From: Demetria terragena DSM 11295
GTDB taxonomy: Bacteria; Actinomycetota; Actinomycetes; Actinomycetales; Dermatophilaceae
Assembly (NCBI RefSeq): GCF_000376825.1
Contig: NZ_AQXW01000003.1
Coordinates: 248,001 to 312,000 of the forward strand
Length of the DNA: 64,000 bases
Reading direction: 5' to 3'
The notes beneath the pieces were generated by a model. The model saw nothing but the letters and a program-made list of their open reading frames with translations. It did no database searches and was not told the origin of the DNA. Made by a program: the position numbers and the translations under genes. Shown here piece after piece: positions 8,598 to 16,761 of the stretch; position 1 is the stretch's first letter; each line of letters begins with the position of its first letter.

Positions 8598-9488
8598 TCA
8601 GCGCCTCAACTGCGCAATGGTGTTGAACAACTCTGCGGTCAGCCGAGTCCCGGAATTGCTCCCGTTGGTCGTGTCGAACGTGCCGTTGGTGTGGATGGCA
8701 TTGGCGACGTGCTGGTTGTCCGTCGTGACGGCGGAGCCACTCTGCCCGCCAGCGGTGTCGGTCTTGTAGTTGACCTTGCGTGAGGTGGCGCCTGACACGA
8801 CGTCGGTGTGTTGCCACATGGTGCCCTCGGGCTTATCGGCCGGGTAACCAATGACGGTGGCGTTCTGGCCGGTAAAGGCATTGGCCGCCTTGGGTGCCAG
8901 GCCGTACCATCCAACCGTGTTGCCGATCGACTCATCGAATCGAAGCACCGCCCAGTCGCCGCCGGAGCCGGTGCCGCGAGCATCGAACCACACCTCGCTT
9001 GGCTCGAACGTGCCGTACGGCGCCTCTCCTTCTGTGTCGCGCGCAGGAGTGAACGCAAGGTCGGAGTAGGTGCCTCCTTCGACGCAGTGTCCGGCCGTCA
9101 CCGCTGTCCGGTCCGAGACCAGCCATGCGGTGCAGTGAGTCGGGCGGCCGTCTGGCCTGGTGATGGCAAGTTGGCCAGTGCGTCGGTACGGCGACTTGGA
9201 GGCGTCCGTGACCTGGGTGCGGCCATCGCGGCCGATCACACTGCGCGCTGCGCCGAGAGAGCCATCGGAAGCCGAGGTGCTGCTGTAGCCGGGGTCGGCT
9301 GTCAGGTCCGGGACCTCGAGGGGGTTATCGAAATCGGTTTTGCCGTCGACGATCGGGTAGCCAACCGGCTCGATGGGCAGATCCTCTGGTGGAGCGGCCT
9401 GTGCGGGAACGAGGGCTCCCGTCAGACTGGCGGCTGCAAGGAGGCCGCCGAGCATGGTGAGCCGGCGGTTGCGGATGGGTTGAGTCAT
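8598..9488 (-). CDS. Secreted trypsin/V8-like serine protease
   Basis: 296 residues. Signal peptide with twin Arg (NRRLTMLGGLLAAASLTGALVPAQA) and cleavage near AQA-A. A propeptide-like stretch of about 90 residues precedes the protease domain. The catalytic triad is visible: His in TAGHCVEG, Asp in GGDWAVLRF and Ser in GGQSGSAV, the arrangement of glutamyl-endopeptidase/trypsin-like serine proteases. Start set at ATG 9488; an ATG at 9500 would add four residues and no clear SD separates them. Extracellular; substrate unknown. Confidence 0.88.
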   Translation of the reverse strand: MTQPIRNRRLTMLGGLLAAASLTGALVPAQAAPPEDLPIEPVGYPIVDGKTDFDNPLEVPDLTADPGYSSTSASDGSLGAARSVIGRDGRTQVTDASKSPYRRTGQLAITRPDGRPTHCTAWLVSDRTAVTAGHCVEGGTYSDLAFTPARDTEGEAPYGTFEPSEVWFDARGTGSGGDWAVLRFDESIGNTVGWYGLAPKAANAFTGQNATVIGYPADKPEGTMWQHTDVVSGATSRKVNYKTDTAGGQSGSAVTTDNQHVANAIHTNGTFDTTNGSNSGTRLTAELFNTIAQLRR

Positions 9489-9600
9489 GGTGTGTCTCAT
9501 GTCACAAAACGGTAGCCAGTAGGTGGTCAAGCGCGGGTCATGCTTTCTCAAGCCTTTCACCAGGAATTGACCAGATCGTTCGTGTGTGGGCGGGCGGCGT

Positions 9601-9606
9601 TAGCCT
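9601..9606 (+). promoter_or_regulatory. -10 element upstream of the DhaL/FakA-type gene
   Basis: TAGCCT, the actinobacterial -10 form found repeatedly in this window, 22 bp before the ATG. A strong AAGGAGG ribosome binding site (9617-9623) follows, so this transcript has a short leader. Confidence 0.5.
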
Positions 9607-9627
9607 CGGGCGGGTCAAGGAGGATTC

Positions 9628-11157
9628 ATGGTGTTGCGCGAGCTTGACCTACCAGCACTACGACGGTGGGTGATCGCTGCGCGCGCTGATCTGGCGATCC
9701 ACGCCGAGGCGCTCGACCGACTCAACGTGTTTCCTGTTCCGGACGGGGACACCGGCACCAACATGCACGCCACCGTTCAGCAAGCACTGCGAGCGCTCGC
9801 AGCGCAACACCCGACAGGGCTTGCGGAGACGGCCGCGCTCCTAGCGCGCGAAATGCTGACGTCGGCACGGGGCAATAGCGGGGTCATCCTGAGCCAGTTG
9901 GTGGGGGGCGTCGCCGCCGTCATTGATGAGCGTGAGGGCGTACCGCTCGATGGTTCGGGACTGGCCGCGGCATTGCGGTCGGCGAGTGACCGTGCCTGGG
10001 CTGGGGTGTCGCGACCGGTCGAGGGCACCATGTTGAGTGTCGCGCGAGCTGCGGCCGAGGGCGCCGAGTCCGTGGCGCAGGGGTCCTTGCTCGAGGTTTC
10101 ACAGGCGGCCGCCGACGCGGCCAAGACGGCTGTCGAGCGCACGACCGGACAGCTTCGGGTGCTGCACGCCGCGGGGGTGGTCGATGCAGGAGGCGCGGGC
10201 TACCTACTGGTCCTTGAAGCACTGCTCCGGGTGGTCCGCGGGCGGGCGGGCCTGGCCGACGCTGACCGCCTTGCGGTCTGGCTGCCCGGGACTCGCGATG
10301 ATGACGTCTCGGTCGTCGTCCCCACCGAGTCTTCGCACAGTGAGCAACACGGTGGTCATCACCACCCCGACGGGCCCGCGTACGAAGTCATGTACCTGCT
10401 CGCCGACTCTGATGAGCAGCGTGTCGAGCGCTTGCGGGAGGTGCTTGATGGGTTGGGTGATTCGGTGGTGATCGCAGGTGGTGCGGACTTGTGGTCGGTG
10501 CACGTCCACACCGATGACATCGCGGGGGCGCTCAACGCCGGCGAATCCGCGGGCCGTCCCTACCAGTTCGCCGTGACGCGGTTCGCCGACCAAAGCCAAC
10601 CGGAGCCAGCGTCCACCGCGACCGGATCGCTTGGCCTTGCGGCCGTACTGTCCGGGCCGGGCCTTGCTGAGCTGGTACGCCGCCGCGGCGGCCGCCCCGT
10701 CCCCAGCACCGGAGTGGCAGCGGCACGTCTGGTCGGTCTCCTTCACGGGGCATCGACGGTCGTGCTGTGCGACAGTCCCGAGGCTCGGGGCATCGTCGAT
10801 GAGATGGCCCGCGACCACCCCGACCTGGTGGTTGCGGGACGGCACCCAGCGCATGTAGTCGCAGCCCTTGATGTCCTCGATCTTGATCAGTCGGCAGCCG
10901 ACATCGCAGTGCAACTGGCGGATTATGAACGTGACCTCGTGACGCTCACCTGTGACGGAACTCCAGAAGAGGTCGCCGCGCGGATTGCCGCTGACATCGG
11001 GCACGGGGAACTCGTCACGCTGGTGAGTGGAAGCGGCACGAGCACCGAGGATGCTCAACGTCTGGCACGGCTGGTGGAAGATTCCTGTCCCGGGGTCGAC
11101 GTGGTGCTGATTCAGGGTGGTCCGCCCGGCGCGGATTATGCGATCGGGGTGGAATAG
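9628..11157 (+). CDS. DhaL-domain kinase, FakA/YloV-like
   Basis: 509 residues. N-terminal DhaL (DAK2) ATP-binding domain with the metal-binding signature NVFPVPDGDTGTNM (34-47) and ARGNSGVILSQLVGG. The C-terminal half matches the DegV-like DAK1_2/FakA regulatory part (EVMYLLADSDEQRVERLREVLDGLGDS). In Firmicutes FakA phosphorylates fatty acids bound to FakB; the same role here is inferred. The His-rich insert SEQHGGHHHPDGP (about 236-248) is unusual. It ends one base before recG starts, as in many actinobacteria, suggesting one operon. Confidence 0.9.
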   Translation: MVLRELDLPALRRWVIAARADLAIHAEALDRLNVFPVPDGDTGTNMHATVQQALRALAAQHPTGLAETAALLAREMLTSARGNSGVILSQLVGGVAAVIDEREGVPLDGSGLAAALRSASDRAWAGVSRPVEGTMLSVARAAAEGAESVAQGSLLEVSQAAADAAKTAVERTTGQLRVLHAAGVVDAGGAGYLLVLEALLRVVRGRAGLADADRLAVWLPGTRDDDVSVVVPTESSHSEQHGGHHHPDGPAYEVMYLLADSDEQRVERLREVLDGLGDSVVIAGGADLWSVHVHTDDIAGALNAGESAGRPYQFAVTRFADQSQPEPASTATGSLGLAAVLSGPGLAELVRRRGGRPVPSTGVAAARLVGLLHGASTVVLCDSPEARGIVDEMARDHPDLVVAGRHPAHVVAALDVLDLDQSAADIAVQLADYERDLVTLTCDGTPEEVAARIAADIGHGELVTLVSGSGTSTEDAQRLARLVEDSCPGVDVVLIQGGPPGADYAIGVE

Positions 11158-13374
11158 ATGGCCGGGATCACCAAAGCGACCCCGCTGGATCGAGTTCTTG
11201 GCGCTGCCGCCAAGAAGTTGTCGAAGCACCGGGGGCTTGAAACCGTCGGTGACTTGTTGGACTTCCTGCCGCGTCGATACGTCGATGCGCGCCGGATGGG
11301 CGAACTCGCCGAGTTCTCCCGCGGGGAGCACGTTGTCCTGGTCGCCAACGTGGTCTCGGCCACGACTCGTCCCATGCGACAACGCCGAGGCAAGATGCTC
11401 GAGGCGGTGGTGGAGGACGGCCAGGGCGAGCGGGTCAGTCTGGTGTTTTTTTCCGCGTACGGGCATGAGACTCGGCTGCGACCCGGTGTCCGTGCACTGT
11501 GCCGGGGAGAACTGCAGACCTATCGGCAGTCATGGCAGTTGGCCCACCCTGATTACGTGTTGTTGGACGATGAGGATGAGGGCGACGTCTATCGCGACGG
11601 TCTCGTGCCGCTCTACAAGACGGTGAAGCAGGTTTCCGACCTCAACCTCACCAAAGCCATGAGATTGATCTTCGAGCAGCTCGACTTGGGGCCCGATCCA
11701 GTGCCCCAGGAACTGCGTGAGCAACACGATCTGGTCACCCAGGCCGAGGCCTATCGCATGTTGCACCTGCCGGCCGATCTTGCGGAAGTCGAACGCGCCC
11801 GACACCGGTTGCGCTATGACGAGGCGCTGGTCGTCCAGACGGTGCTCGCGCAGCGGCGTGCGAAGTCTCGTTCCGAGCAGTCCACCCCCCGATTGGCCAC
11901 CCCCGGTGGCTTGCTCGCCGCCTTCGATGAACAACTGCCGTTTGTGCTGACGGCTGGGCAGAAGGTGGTTGCCGAGGAAATCGCCGCCGACATGGCGGGG
12001 GAGCACCCCATGCATCGCCTGCTTCAGGGTGAGGTGGGCTCAGGAAAAACCGTGGTTGCGCTCCGAGCGATGTTGGCCGCCATTGACTCGGGCGCCCAAG
12101 CGGCACTTCTCGCACCCACCGAAGTGCTAGCCCAGCAGCATGAGCGATCAATTCGAGCACTGTTGGGATCGCTAGGACAGCGCGGGATGCTCGGCGGCGA
12201 CGACAGGGGAACGCAAGTCGCCCTGCTGACGGGCAGCATGACTAAGAAGCAGCGCGAGAAGGTCCTCCTGGACATCGTGACCGGACCCGTCGGCATCGTG
12301 GTGGGCACGCACGCACTGATCGAGAAGAACGTCATGTTTGCTGATCTGGGGCTTGTGGTGGTCGATGAGCAACACCGATTCGGAGTCGAGCAGCGGGATG
12401 CGTTGCGCGACAAGGCGATCCGCGCCCCTCACCTTCTGGTGATGACCGCGACACCGATCCCGCGAACCGTCGCGATGACCACCTTCGGAGATATGGACAC
12501 CTCGACCCTGTCCGAGCTCCCGAAGGGCCGCCAACCGATCGCGACCCATGTCGTACCCGCGTTGGATCGTCCGGCGTGGTTGACCCGCGCCTGGGAGAAA
12601 GTGGCCGAAGAAGTTGCCGAGGGGCACCAGGCCTACGTGGTGTGCCCACGCATTGGTGACGAGCCCGTCGATGACCCGGAGCTCACTGCGCTCGAGCGCA
12701 TGTGGAATGCCGCAGACAGTGAAGGCGATGAACCCGAGGACGAGGCCCCGCTGCGGCCCATGCGGGGTGTCCTGGAGGTCCTGGACGATCTGCGTCAGCG
12801 GCCCGAACTGAGGGGTCTGCGCGTGGAGATGCTGCACGGCAGGTTGCCCGCCGAGGAAAAGGATGCGGTGATGGCCGCGTTTACCCGAGGCGAGATCGAT
12901 GTGCTGGTCGCCACGACCGTCATCGAAGTCGGCGTCGATGTACCCAATGCCACAGTCATGGTGCTGATGGACGCCGATCGATTCGGCATCTCCCAGTTGC
13001 ACCAGTTGCGGGGCCGGGTTGGGCGCGGTGAGGGCGGCGGACTGTGCCTGTTGGTGACCGAATCTGAAAACGAGGCGTCCCTTGATCGGCTGCACCGGGT
13101 TGCGGCGACAACCGACGGCTTCGCCTTGGCCGACCTCGACCTGGAACTGCGTCGCGAGGGTGACGTCCTGGGCGCATCCCAGTCCGGGCGGCGGTCCCAG
13201 CTACGTCTGCTGAGGCTCACCCACCGCGAGGACATTGCGTTGATCGAGCAGGCTCGTACCGACGCGACGGATCTGGTGACCAAGGACGCCAGTCTCATGT
13301 CGTGGCCTGGTCTTGAAGCGATGGTGGGCGAACGTCTCGACGAAACCCAAGCGGCATTCCTGGAGCGTGGCTGA
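11158..13374 (+). CDS. recG: ATP-dependent DNA helicase RecG
   Basis: 738 residues. Branch-migration helicase that rescues stalled replication forks. Wedge/OB domain in the N-terminal third, Walker A GEVGSGKT at about 291-298, DEQH box at about 403-406, motif III MTATPIPRT, and the conserved VATTVIEVGVDVPNATVM and QLHQLRGRVGRG of motifs V-VI. The Arg-rich end LRREGDVLGASQSGR fits the TRG region. ATG directly abuts the upstream stop, and its own stop overlaps rsmD by one base (TGATG). Confidence 0.97.
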   Translation: MAGITKATPLDRVLGAAAKKLSKHRGLETVGDLLDFLPRRYVDARRMGELAEFSRGEHVVLVANVVSATTRPMRQRRGKMLEAVVEDGQGERVSLVFFSAYGHETRLRPGVRALCRGELQTYRQSWQLAHPDYVLLDDEDEGDVYRDGLVPLYKTVKQVSDLNLTKAMRLIFEQLDLGPDPVPQELREQHDLVTQAEAYRMLHLPADLAEVERARHRLRYDEALVVQTVLAQRRAKSRSEQSTPRLATPGGLLAAFDEQLPFVLTAGQKVVAEEIAADMAGEHPMHRLLQGEVGSGKTVVALRAMLAAIDSGAQAALLAPTEVLAQQHERSIRALLGSLGQRGMLGGDDRGTQVALLTGSMTKKQREKVLLDIVTGPVGIVVGTHALIEKNVMFADLGLVVVDEQHRFGVEQRDALRDKAIRAPHLLVMTATPIPRTVAMTTFGDMDTSTLSELPKGRQPIATHVVPALDRPAWLTRAWEKVAEEVAEGHQAYVVCPRIGDEPVDDPELTALERMWNAADSEGDEPEDEAPLRPMRGVLEVLDDLRQRPELRGLRVEMLHGRLPAEEKDAVMAAFTRGEIDVLVATTVIEVGVDVPNATVMVLMDADRFGISQLHQLRGRVGRGEGGGLCLLVTESENEASLDRLHRVAATTDGFALADLDLELRREGDVLGASQSGRRSQLRLLRLTHREDIALIEQARTDATDLVTKDASLMSWPGLEAMVGERLDETQAAFLERG

Positions 13375-13946
13375 TGACCAGAATCATTGCCGGTGCGGCG
13401 GGTGGTCGGCGCCTGCGTACACCACCGGGCCAGGGCACGCGACCCACAAGTGATCGGGTGCGCGAGGCGCTGTTCGCGCGCCTAGAACATCTCGATGTCC
13501 TGCACGAAGCCGAAGTCCTGGATCTTTACGCCGGCTCTGGCGCCCTAGGGCTGGAGGCGGCTAGCCGCGGCGCCTCGTCAGTGCTCTTTGTCGAAGCCGA
13601 TCGCCGGGCGGCCCGTATCGTCCAACAAAACGCTACCGATCTCGGTTTTAGTCAGACCCAGATCCGCGTTGCCGCCGTCGAAAAGGCCCTCTCCATCCCG
13701 CCCGCAGACCCCTACATCGACCTGGTGTTCGCCGACCCGCCGTATGCCATCGGCGAGCACGAGTTGGCTGCTGTGCTTGAGGCGGTCAGTGCGTGGTTGG
13801 TCTCCGACGCGCTGCTGGTGATTGAGCGCGGCGCTCGCAGTCCCGAGCCCACCTGGCCCACGGACACCAGTCTGATTGGTCCCCGACGTTATGGGGAGAC
13901 CGTGGTGTGGTTCGCTGAATACATCCCGGAGGGCTCGGTCGCGTGA
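13374..13946 (+). CDS. rsmD: 16S rRNA (guanine(966)-N(2))-methyltransferase
   Basis: 190 residues. Methylates G966 of 16S rRNA using SAM. N-terminal MTRIIAGAAGGRRLRTPPG and RPTSDRVREALF are the RsmD signature; motif I is DLYAGSGALGLEAASRGA and the catalytic motif IV is DPPY in LVFADPPYAIG. Coupled to recG by the TGATG overlap; 16 bp before coaD. Confidence 0.96.
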   Translation: MTRIIAGAAGGRRLRTPPGQGTRPTSDRVREALFARLEHLDVLHEAEVLDLYAGSGALGLEAASRGASSVLFVEADRRAARIVQQNATDLGFSQTQIRVAAVEKALSIPPADPYIDLVFADPPYAIGEHELAAVLEAVSAWLVSDALLVIERGARSPEPTWPTDTSLIGPRRYGETVVWFAEYIPEGSVA

Positions 13947-13962
13947 CGAATACGGTGGTGTC

Positions 13963-14466
13963 ATGAAGCGTGTGAGTGGAGACCCGCGGCGCTGCGTGTG
14001 CCCCGGCTCCTATGACCCCATCACCAACGGGCACATCGACATCATCGAGCGAGCGAGCGCTCTCTACGACGATGTCGTGGTTGCGGTTTTGCACAACCCT
14101 GACAAGCACGGGACCTTCTCGCCGCAAGAGCGGCTGGACCTGATTCGCTCGGTCACGGACCACCTACCCAACGTGCGGGCGGAGGCGTTTGGCCAACGCC
14201 TCATCGTGGATGTCTGTCGTGAGCTAGACGCCGGGGTCCTGCTGAAGGGATTGCGGGGTGCTGTCGACTATGACTACGAGCACCCGATGGCGGTCATGAA
14301 TCGGGAGATGACCGGCGTCGAGACCGTGCTCCTACCAGGCGAACCCGCGCTGGGCCACTATTCCTCGTCGCTCATCCGCACGATCGCCTCCATGGGCGGC
14401 GACGTCTCGCAGATGGTGCCCGCCGCGGTTCTTGAGCCCCTGATTCAAAGACTCAAGAACCACTGA
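13963..14466 (+). CDS. coaD: Phosphopantetheine adenylyltransferase
   Basis: 167 residues. Fourth step of coenzyme A synthesis. The nucleotidyltransferase motif CPGSYDPITNGHID (T-x-GH type, H24) opens the protein, followed by LLKGLRGAVDYDYE and the C-terminal YSSSLIRTIASMGGDVSQMVP. Start at ATG 13963 gives the normal length; the frame is open upstream into rsmD but the family begins here. Closely follows rsmD, a very common pair. Confidence 0.97.
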   Translation: MKRVSGDPRRCVCPGSYDPITNGHIDIIERASALYDDVVVAVLHNPDKHGTFSPQERLDLIRSVTDHLPNVRAEAFGQRLIVDVCRELDAGVLLKGLRGAVDYDYEHPMAVMNREMTGVETVLLPGEPALGHYSSSLIRTIASMGGDVSQMVPAAVLEPLIQRLKNH

Positions 14467-14484
14467 CGGGTTTACTGCGAGTAG

Positions 14485-16131
14485 TCAGTTCGCGCGGTGT
14501 GCGTGCAGAACGACATCGAGCACGTGGTGGCCAGAAGCGGCGCCTGCCGGGCGCTCGCGTACTTCGTTGACCTTGACCGTCCATCCGTCTCGCTGGTCGA
14601 TGGCGGTGGCGATGTCATCGGTCTGGATGAATGCGTGGTGGTCGAAGATGCGCGTCGCCTCAAAAGGGTCGAGGCTAGCCAGCGCTTCATCCATCGCCTG
14701 GGTGTCGTGATTGACGATCACGAGGTGCCCGCCCGGAGCGACGGCATCCAACAGGTTGGCCAGACCGCGGCCATCGGGTGTCCGTGGAAGGGAGGCGTAC
14801 GCCGCCGTCACCAGGTCGTAGGTCTCCCCGTTGAAGGGGTCAGCGGCGTTGGCGTCGGCCCGGTGAGTGCGCAGCGCGGTTCCGCGCTCATCGGCGGCCC
14901 GCTGAAGTCGGTCAAGGGCTCGCTGCGAGATATCGGAGGCGGTCACTTTCCAGCCCTGCTCAGCGAGCCAGATCGCGTCGCCGCCCTCTCCGGCGCCGAT
15001 GTCGATGGCGGTGCCTGGCGTGAGGTCAGTGGCCTGCGCCACGAGTGATCCGTTGGGGTTGCCACTCCACATCTTCTCGCCGCTGTAGCGACCGTCCCAG
15101 TCCGCTTCCGGAGCCGAGGGCCGGGCCGCCGCAGCCATGTCTTCCCGAGCCAGGTCGAAGCCGATCATTCCGCCGACGCGGGTTCCTGCGGCGGCCGTGG
15201 GCAGCACCTGAAGCATGGGTTCGGTGATGGTGCCGACGGCGTACACACCTGGAACCTCGGTGGCGCCAGTCATCGGGTCGGCGTGCACCATGGTCGCGAC
15301 TCCGGCGGGGTGCTCAACAGCCGTGAGGCCCAGGGATGCGAAGGCGTCGACGCGAGCCTGCAAGGTCGTGCCGACCAAGACGGTGTCCGCCGCGACCTCT
15401 GAGCCGTCGGCCAAGACCAATCCGCGCAGCGGGCCGTCACCGGTGTTGACGACGCGCTCCACGGGCTGCGCAATGACCGTCACGCCCGCCTGCCGAGCGC
15501 CCTCAAGTTGCGGATCCGAGGCGTCGACGCCGCTGTGCAGGACGACGGTCAGACGGTCGGTGAGGTTGTACAGCAGTGGCAGCGAATGCAGGCCGACAGG
15601 AGAGGTGATCAGCGAGACGATGCGCTGGTCGCGCGCTTCGTATCCGTGACAGAACGGGCAGTGGATCACGGCGCGACCCCAGTGCTCGGCCAGTCCGGGA
15701 ATGTCAGGAAGGACATCGACGGCTCCGCTGGCCGCGACCACCCGGCGGGCGTGGATAAGGTGGCCGCCCGACACGGCGATGTGGAATCCGTCGTCATCGC
15801 GGGTGACGTCGGTCGCGGCGCCCATCAGGACCTCGGTGCCATACGAGCGCACTTCGTCACGGGCGATCCTCAGGAAGTCGACAGGCGAGCGTCCTTCGTG
15901 TCCGAGATAACTGTGCATCGATGTGGCCGGTGCATTGCGCGGCTGGCCGGAGTCGATGACCACGACCGAGCGGCGCAGCCGTGAGAGTTGAAGGGCCGTG
16001 GCGAGGCCCGCGGCCGACCCGCCGACGATCGCGACGTCGGTGTAGCGCTCCATCGTGGGGGTGGGGGTCTTCTGGTGGTCGGACGCGTCGGTGTTCTCGG
16101 GGTGGTGGTCAGCATGGCTCATGGCATTCAC
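14485..16131 (-). CDS. Fusion: thioredoxin-reductase-like flavoprotein + SAM methyltransferase
   Basis: 548 residues from GTG 16131 (ATG 16122 is the alternative). Residues about 30-335 form an FAD/NAD(P) two-dinucleotide-fold domain: FAD motif VGGSAAG (36-42) and active-site CPFCHGYE (C158, C161), which resembles the CxxC of GliT/HlmI-type dithiol oxidases more than the CATC of classical TrxR. After a linker comes a class I methyltransferase of about 190 residues with motif I AIDIGAGEGGDAIWLAEQG (near 376) of the TehB/Methyltransf_11 type. Such a bifunctional oxidoreductase/methyltransferase is known as an annotation in actinobacteria, but its role is not established to my knowledge. Possible role, inferred: oxidising and methylating reactive dithiols. 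Divergent from an XRE-cupin regulator; a palindrome covers its promoter. Confidence 0.88.
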   Translation of the reverse strand: MNAMSHADHHPENTDASDHQKTPTPTMERYTDVAIVGGSAAGLATALQLSRLRRSVVVIDSGQPRNAPATSMHSYLGHEGRSPVDFLRIARDEVRSYGTEVLMGAATDVTRDDDGFHIAVSGGHLIHARRVVAASGAVDVLPDIPGLAEHWGRAVIHCPFCHGYEARDQRIVSLITSPVGLHSLPLLYNLTDRLTVVLHSGVDASDPQLEGARQAGVTVIAQPVERVVNTGDGPLRGLVLADGSEVAADTVLVGTTLQARVDAFASLGLTAVEHPAGVATMVHADPMTGATEVPGVYAVGTITEPMLQVLPTAAAGTRVGGMIGFDLAREDMAAAARPSAPEADWDGRYSGEKMWSGNPNGSLVAQATDLTPGTAIDIGAGEGGDAIWLAEQGWKVTASDISQRALDRLQRAADERGTALRTHRADANAADPFNGETYDLVTAAYASLPRTPDGRGLANLLDAVAPGGHLVIVNHDTQAMDEALASLDPFEATRIFDHHAFIQTDDIATAIDQRDGWTVKVNEVRERPAGAASGHHVLDVVLHAHRAN

Positions 16132-16146
16132 GATAATCATTATCGT
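16130..16146. promoter_or_regulatory. 17-bp Fur-family-like palindrome over the flavoprotein promoter
   Basis: Perfect inverted repeat of 8 bp around a central C at 16138; the core GATAATCATTATC equals the central part of the classical Fur-box consensus. On the minus strand it contains GATAAT (16144-16139), a good -10 element 7 bp before GTG 16131, so a bound repressor would block the promoter. Whether Fur, Zur or another family member binds is unknown; it does not look like an IdeR/DtxR box. Confidence 0.6.
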
Positions 16147-16163
16147 CCAATCCGCAAAGTTGC

Positions 16164-16180
16164 TTGCAGAATTCGCAAGA
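16164..16180. promoter_or_regulatory. Inverted repeat CTTGC-N7-GCAAG before the XRE-cupin gene
   Basis: The two 5-bp arms (16164-16168 and 16176-16180) sit immediately upstream of TAGGCT (16181-16186), a plausible -10 of the XRE gene. Position and symmetry fit an autoregulatory operator of the adjacent helix-turn-helix protein. Inference only. Confidence 0.45.
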
Positions 16181-16203
16181 TAGGCTGGTCTGCAGGAGGA
16201 CAG

Positions 16204-16761
16204 ATGTCGGAGATCGAGAGTGTGGTCCGCACCAGGCTGCGCAGTTTGCGCAAGTCACAAGGGCTGTCGTTGGACGATCTTGCGGAGCGTTCGCACCTGA
16301 GCCCGTCGACGATCAGTCGCATCGAGACAGGTAAGCGGTCCATCAGTCTTGACGTGCTGCTGCCGCTGGCGCGCGCCCTGCGGACTGACGTCGAAACCCT
16401 GCTCGAGGATGACGTCGACGGAGACGTCATCATCCGCCCAACGCCGAGTCAAGACGGCGACCGCACCACGTGGATGTTGACCAAGGCCACGGGCAACATC
16501 GTCGCGCTCAAGGTGCGCCTGGAGCCGGTCGCGGTGGTTCCTGAGCAGCGGGTGCATCCCGGCCACGACTGGTTTTTCGTCCTTGAGGGGCGGGTGCGTC
16601 TACTCCTTGGCGACCGCCAGTTAACCGTCGAGGCAGGGGAAGCCGCGGAGTTCGCGACCATGACCCCGCACGCGTTCGCGGCGCTGGGCGGGCCCGCCGA
16701 GGTCATCATGATTTTTGACCGCGACGGGCATCAGGTCCATCGGCATGACGGCGGCGACTAA
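16204..16761 (+). CDS. XRE-family regulator with C-terminal cupin domain
   Basis: 185 residues. N-terminal helix-turn-helix (LRSLRKSQGLSLDDLAERSHLSPSTISRIETGKR, read in parts, about 11-45) and a C-terminal small beta-barrel cupin (HPGHDWFFVLEGRVRLLLGD) with His ligands that could bind a metal or small effector. ATG 16204 has GGAGGA 3 bp upstream. Faces the flavoprotein-methyltransferase fusion across 72 bp and likely regulates it. Its last 4 bp overlap the convergent gene. Confidence 0.9.
   Translation: MSEIESVVRTRLRSLRKSQGLSLDDLAERSHLSPSTISRIETGKRSISLDVLLPLARALRTDVETLLEDDVDGDVIIRPTPSQDGDRTTWMLTKATGNIVALKVRLEPVAVVPEQRVHPGHDWFFVLEGRVRLLLGDRQLTVEAGEAAEFATMTPHAFAALGGPAEVIMIFDRDGHQVHRHDGGD

Noticed and set aside
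16130-16146. IdeR/DtxR iron box
   Set aside because: The sequence lacks the TTAGGTTAGCCTAACC-like core; it is closer to a Fur-family site.
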